Source: Kudoa neothunni
Taxonomy: Eukaryota > Cnidaria
NCBI GenBank assembly: GCA_964304625.1
Contig: OZ199838.1
Span: 10,044,001-10,108,000 of the forward strand
DNA: 64,000 bases
Direction: 5' to 3'
The notes beneath the pieces are model-generated. The model was not told the origin of the DNA. It saw only the letters and a list, made by a program, of their open reading frames with translations, and ran no database searches. Shown here piece by piece: positions 61,901 through 64,000 of the stretch (position 1 is its first letter; every line of letters starts with the position of its first letter). The position numbers were made by a program, and so were the translations under genes.

Positions 61901-64000
61901 TTATGTGACTTATATGTGAAATTTAGATATTGCTCGTGTATTTGGTCTGTCATAAAGATGCATACCTTAGCTATCATCAATTTTATATGTGCGAACGTCT
62001 TGTTGATAAACGCGCAACGTCTGTGCGCTCGGAAAAATTATTTTTAGAACATGTTTCCGTTGTGCTCAAAGGTGGCGATATGCTTACTGAAATCAGCTTT
62101 AGAATCGATCTGCGAAAATCCGCCTATGATTTTACTCCTTACCTTCATTTACGATATTACAATGAGCAAGATGGATCGTCTACTAGTCTCTCGCAATCTA
62201 TAAACAACACTGCTTTTATGGTGTCCGATGTGGGTATTGTTGATCAACTGGAATCACTTCTAGAGGATTATACCACACATCAAAATATATACAAAAGCAT
62301 TCTACCAGCTGATGAACCTAATTTCGACATTGTTGTGCTGAGTTCTACCATCTGGCCATACAGTGTTGATAGTCGTAACTTCAAAGACTGCTATAATATG
62401 AAACATGCTCGAATATTTGAGAACACATTTAAATCGTTTGAAATTAAATATAGAGACAAGTTTCCAAATAGGAAAATGAGTTTATTTAATTTTAAATCTA
62501 CCGTTGTCATGGAAACTGGGAGTACTTTTGACGTCAATTATGAATTTACAGTAATTTTGAACTAAAAATCAGTTTATTAACCCTCGTAGGAACATATAAA
62601 GTTGTTAGAAACTTTGTTTACGTTAATTCTGAGTTAGGTTTCTCGGTTGTATCTAAAAATAAATTAAATTTTCTTAATTTTAATTTAATAGCCAATGTCT
62701 GAATTAACGGAAATTATATTTTCACGAATAAACCCCTAACTTACGGATAACGAATACCCTAAAAACGTAGGGCGAAAATACTAGTAGCCTAGAAGTTAGT
62801 AATTTCTTACTACAACGTATTATTTTTGTATTATACATTTTTTAAATCTAAATATCAACGATAAGTTTTTTTGTAATTTTAAACGCGAGGGAAATACATA
62901 GAGCCAGTTAAAGTTCGAGATTTAAATAACCAAAACTTAATTTTCATTGAATTTGTTTTTGTCTGAATTGTATAAAGTAAAACTATGTGTAATAAGCATT
63001 ATCGAAAGTTAGATGATCGAGTGAGGATTTAAATAATTTAGCGCGCGGTCATAATCGTAAAGGTAAATTTGGCGCGATCTTGATTCTAACTTTTACGAGT
63101 TATTAATTGTAAAATATCTTCTAACTTTTAGCATAAGGCAATTTTTCAAAGTATAAAATTTTTTTTACGTTAATTTATCCTTGGATGAACGAAAAGTTAT
63201 GCCAATCGTTAGTAAATTACTCGGATTATGCTTGAAACTATTCTATTACGATTTTTACACATTAAAATTATTAAATAGATATCAATGAGGTTATTAATTT
63301 ATCATGCATGAAATTTCATTCTTGATTAACAGTTCTATTTTAAGGACTCTTAATGATTATCTCAAGTATATTTAAATGTTATTTGTAAAATATTGTTTTT
63401 GGCCGGATATTTTCTTTAGTCTAGCTTTTTATTTTTCCCGATACTTAGTTGTAACGTTATTCAAATGTGTCATATTCACCTGGATACATGTTTACTTTGT
63501 TTGGAGTTTTATTCTTTTATAATGCTAAAATTCTATCAAATTTGACTTTATTAATTGTGAAAGAGTTTGAAATATCATAATATTAGGGTTCCTAATGAAC
63601 TTCTAACATTCTCACAATATTTCGTATGAGTACAATCCAACGAGGGTTTATTGTTTTTCTACATTTAATTTTGATAATATACGAAACTAGTTGACTTTCC
63701 CACAAGCATGCGTCCTTTTACTATTCAATAATACAAGGAATGAATATACATCAATTGGGGAAATTGTCAAATATGCGAATGTGCCGCCTAACGTCATTTT
63801 CGATATTATATCACGTTTCTACGAGTTTAATCTTATTGTAATTATTTTGGCTCAGATTTTTTGTACGTCAAAAATTGTTTAGAAATTGAAGCCGTCAACT
63901 CAACCGTTTAATGGGGATGATGCTGTTGCCACCTCTAAACATTTGACGTTATCGGAGAATGATATGATTCGGATTAATCGGGATTTTAAAAGGTTGAACT
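52916..64000 (+). CDS. Cullin (CUL1/CUL2-type) scaffold gene, 3' end outside the window
   Basis: Cullins are the backbone of RING ubiquitin ligases. Supported exons: 52916-53055, 53103-53206, 53269-53348, 53400-53532, ~56896-57030, 57079 onward (several up to ~57770, joins unsure), 58360-58426, 61927-62550, 63691-63837 and 63883-64000. N-terminal cullin repeats are recognisable by SGQHFLDIYT then RAYDYCRSL, by KLYIKKWNDFKVGAQTLSSV, and by VASWSKHLYRPCSNRIYDI. The cullin homology part gives YHQFYMCERLVDKRATSV, VLSSTIWPYS, and TFPQACVLLLFNN, and the last exon begins the neddylation-side region (MIRINRDFKRLN). The site for NEDD8 would lie beyond the window. The sequence is divergent, with an insertion-like stretch near residue 40 of the 61927 exon. 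Compared with human CUL1, about 14 residues are missing at the 53532/56896 join, so a small exon may be unfound. Introns of 3.4 and 3.5 kb hold transposons. Confidence 0.8.
55335..56688. mobile_element. piggyBac-like element, decayed, in a cullin intron
   Basis: TTAA at both ends; the left region reads ccctcggaggtc then ggggtcaattttacccc, the right, in complement, TTAACCTTGCGACG then ggggttatattgaccc. Inside, near 55790-55840, plus-strand sequence encodes short acidic runs (SEFSDDLE, SGSEPDD) in the style of a piggyBac N-terminus. No catalytic domain remains. Confidence 0.6.
58636..59873 (+). mobile_element. Tc1/mariner-superfamily DNA transposon in a cullin intron
   Basis: Inverted ends of about 48 bp start CCGGG(T/A)TTTTCATCCAAAAC and are flanked by TA. 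Within each end ccggttttgatcgtcacg-type sequence repeats twice. Length 1.24 kb is right for an autonomous Tc1/IS630-type element with one transposase gene in the centre. Confidence 0.85.
58780..59724 (+). pseudogene. Tc1/IS630-like DDE transposase, inactivated
   Basis: An HTH region (LDEGKPLSLVSARF, then GIPKSTLSYMAKRK, in different frames) is followed from 58862 by LRRSKITNEATTQLLQLI and TTIWRWL. The catalytic part from about 59041 has IDESPFSLHL (first Asp), IIAMDNVRFH (second Asp) and PRYSPFLNPCEEVFSQIK (Glu in the third motif). Reading requires frame changes near 58835 and 59055 and crosses an in-frame TAG at 59500, so this copy cannot make a full transposase. Confidence 0.82.
59906..61011 (-). 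mobile_element. Non-autonomous Helitron, copy C
   Basis: Minus orientation: A|TC start at 61011 (tctactataaatataaagct then gaagtgtccgtgtgtgtcag) and 3' end at 59906 after gggcagttcccgct. Matches copies A and B. Its last four bases are CTTA instead of CTAG, a small decay. It lies 32 bp beyond the mariner element, in the same cullin intron. Confidence 0.78.
62551..63690 (+). other. 1.1-kb cullin intron, AT-rich, no insertion recognised
   Basis: Bounded by gtaatt after TATGAATTTACA and by ctag before TTGACTTTCCC, giving YEFT|LTFPQAC across the join, as in cullins. No repeat shared with the rest of the window and no open frame inside. Confidence 0.65.

Overview
The window is AT-rich metazoan nuclear DNA. 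The evidence is animal gene families (a SoxB-like HMG factor, a two-finger GATA factor, TBCK, TBC1D23, LSM6, a cullin, a TSSK-like kinase), spliceosomal GT-AG introns mostly about 40-65 nt long, and a heavy load of eukaryotic transposons. I cannot name the species. Very short introns and strong AT bias would suit a reduced or small-genome bilaterian (an orthonectid-like animal is a guess).

Layout. About 0.9-3.1 kb (+) is the TBC and rhodanese part of TBCK. 5.9-7.2 kb (-) is a four-exon CAMK/TSSK-like kinase, convergent with TBCK. 10.5-23.3 kb has no host gene I can support. It is a pile of DNA transposons: a hAT carrying a pogo-like element, a Helitron, a Tigger-like fragment split by a Mutator-like element that itself carries a second pogo-like copy, then older pogo-like remains split by another hAT. 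25.8-28.1 kb (+) is the SoxB-like gene, with a dense group of GATA motifs about 0.9 kb upstream. 28.3-32.0 kb is a Tigger-like element containing a piggyBac-like element that contains a Helitron. 32.0-36.2 kb is a whole-looking Ty3/gypsy element with matching LTRs. 37.6-39.8 kb (-) is an eleven-exon TBC1D23 orthologue. 41.4-42.8 kb is a piggyBac-like element. 43.26-43.66 kb (+) is LSM6. 45.9-48.4 kb (-) is the GATA factor, with GATA motifs just upstream of its own start. 52.9-64.0 kb (+) is a cullin that runs off the window. One of its introns holds a piggyBac-like element and another holds a Tc1/mariner element plus a Helitron.

Functional themes. The two TBC-plus-rhodanese proteins TBCK and TBC1D23, both linked to endosome and Golgi traffic, lie 35 kb apart. 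The GATA factor and the Sox gene may be connected: GATA motifs flank both, at well above the density base composition predicts. LSM6 and the cullin are housekeeping genes of RNA decay/splicing and ubiquitin ligation.

Limits. Exon joins were read by eye from splice sites, reading frame and recalled family alignments. I found no tRNA, rRNA or CRISPR array. Gene 5' ends other than those with a clear ATG are uncertain.
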